A stretch of DNA of 22,501 bases from Dehalococcoidales bacterium. Lineage in GTDB: Bacteria > Chloroflexota > Dehalococcoidia > Dehalococcoidales > JAUXAE01. Under the pieces are notes generated by a model, which saw nothing but the letters and a program-made list of their open reading frames with translations, was not told where the DNA came from and ran no database searches. Made by a program: the position numbers and the translations under genes. Below, piece by piece: positions 22,117-22,501 of this stretch (position 1 is its first letter; each line of letters starts with the position of its first letter). The stretch is taken from positions 1 to 22,501 of the forward strand of contig JAUXAE010000003.1 of the NCBI GenBank assembly GCA_030620035.1, written 5' to 3'.

Positions 22117-22153
22117 GTAATTGTCTGGACGATTAACTATAGAAAGGGAGAAG

Positions 22154-22501
22154 ATGCCCACTGTTAATCAGCTTGTTAGAAAAGGGCGTAGGCGGGTTTC
22201 AAAGAAGGCCAAGACGCCGGCGCTGCGTTACAGCTATAATGCCCTGAAGAACAAGATGATATGGGGTAAGGGCTCTCCGCAGAAGCGAGGGGTTTGCGTT
22301 CAGGTGAAGACGACTACCCCCAAAAAGCCCAATTCGGCACTGCGTAAGATAGCCAGGGTGAGGCTGACCAACGGCATGGAGGTAACCGCCTATATCCCCG
22401 GTGAGGGCCATGAGTTGCAGGAACACTCGGTGGTTCTCATCCGTGGTGGCCGGGTGCCTGACCTACCCGGCGTTCGCTACCGTATCATTCGTGGGGCACT
22501 A
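22154..22501 (+). CDS. rpsL: 30S ribosomal protein S12 (partial, 3' end beyond window)
   Basis: The first 116 residues are present, from ATG 22154 with AAAGGGAG upstream. Sequence is typical S12: MPTVNQLVRKGRRRV, SPQKRGVC, TTTPKKPNSALRKIARVRLTNG, EVTAYIPGEGH and LIRGGRVPDLPGVRYRIIRGAL. Between the PAL and SPQKRGVC motifs there is an insertion of about 13 residues, as in Gram-positive-type S12 and unlike the short enterobacterial form. The Lys residues of PKKPNS, where streptomycin-resistance changes occur, are wild type. It probably heads the str operon (rpsG, fusA and others would follow). Confidence 0.97.
   Translation, partial: MPTVNQLVRKGRRRVSKKAKTPALRYSYNALKNKMIWGKGSPQKRGVCVQVKTTTPKKPNSALRKIARVRLTNGMEVTAYIPGEGHELQEHSVVLIRGGRVPDLPGVRYRIIRGAL

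Noticed and set aside
22190..22240. Insertion in ribosomal protein S12 as an unusual feature
   Set aside because: An insert of about 13 residues at this point is normal for Gram-positive-type S12 proteins.

Overview
The window looks like a chromosomal segment of a Dehalococcoidia-type member of the Chloroflexota. It begins inside a reductive dehalogenase gene (rdhA C-terminus with a ferredoxin-type cluster motif) followed by its small membrane anchor gene rdhB. It then carries central carbon and aromatic amino acid genes in an order that, from memory, resembles the conserved core of Dehalococcoides and relatives. Taxonomy is inferred from gene content only.

Layout. 1-760: rdhA end, rdhB, terminator. 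850-8850, plus strand: acyl-CoA carboxylase beta subunit, a 43-residue ORF, a truncated remnant of a carboxyltransferase 5S/PycB-type gene, aconitase-type large and small subunits, an AT-richer membrane ORF of unknown function, isocitrate dehydrogenase, malate dehydrogenase and the two subunits of class I fumarase. The intergenic gaps from 6065 to 8295 hold copies of a hairpin-rich repeat. The repeat runs directly into the starts of mdh and the fumarase beta gene, both of which seem to begin at ATA. 8865-9206: HIT protein. 9203-11052, minus strand: NUDIX hydrolase, GNAT acetyltransferase and NAD kinase with a clear promoter. 11150-12742, minus strand: a TatA-like protein with two extra membrane helices and an internally duplicated membrane protein. 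12926-13207: glutaredoxin-like protein.

13222-21682, minus strand: a compact nine-gene operon read aroF-aroB-aroD-aroE-aroK-aroA-aroC-pheA-tyrA. It encodes all seven steps from phosphoenolpyruvate plus erythrose 4-phosphate to chorismate, plus the branch enzymes towards phenylalanine and tyrosine. Most genes overlap or nearly touch. Upstream lies what appears to be a classical ribosome-mediated attenuator: promoter, a 29-codon leader peptide rich in Phe and Tyr codons with one Trp codon, a G-run able to act as antiterminator, and a Rho-independent terminator. The opposite side of that intergenic region carries a near-consensus promoter and leader for rpsL (ribosomal protein S12), which runs off the window end. 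A perfect 11-bp inverted repeat sits exactly between the two divergent promoters.

Together the genes supply oxidative and reductive TCA reactions from citrate to 2-oxoglutarate and between fumarate and oxaloacetate, and the full shikimate pathway, next to an organohalide respiration locus. No tRNA, rRNA, CRISPR array, insertion sequence or transposase was seen.
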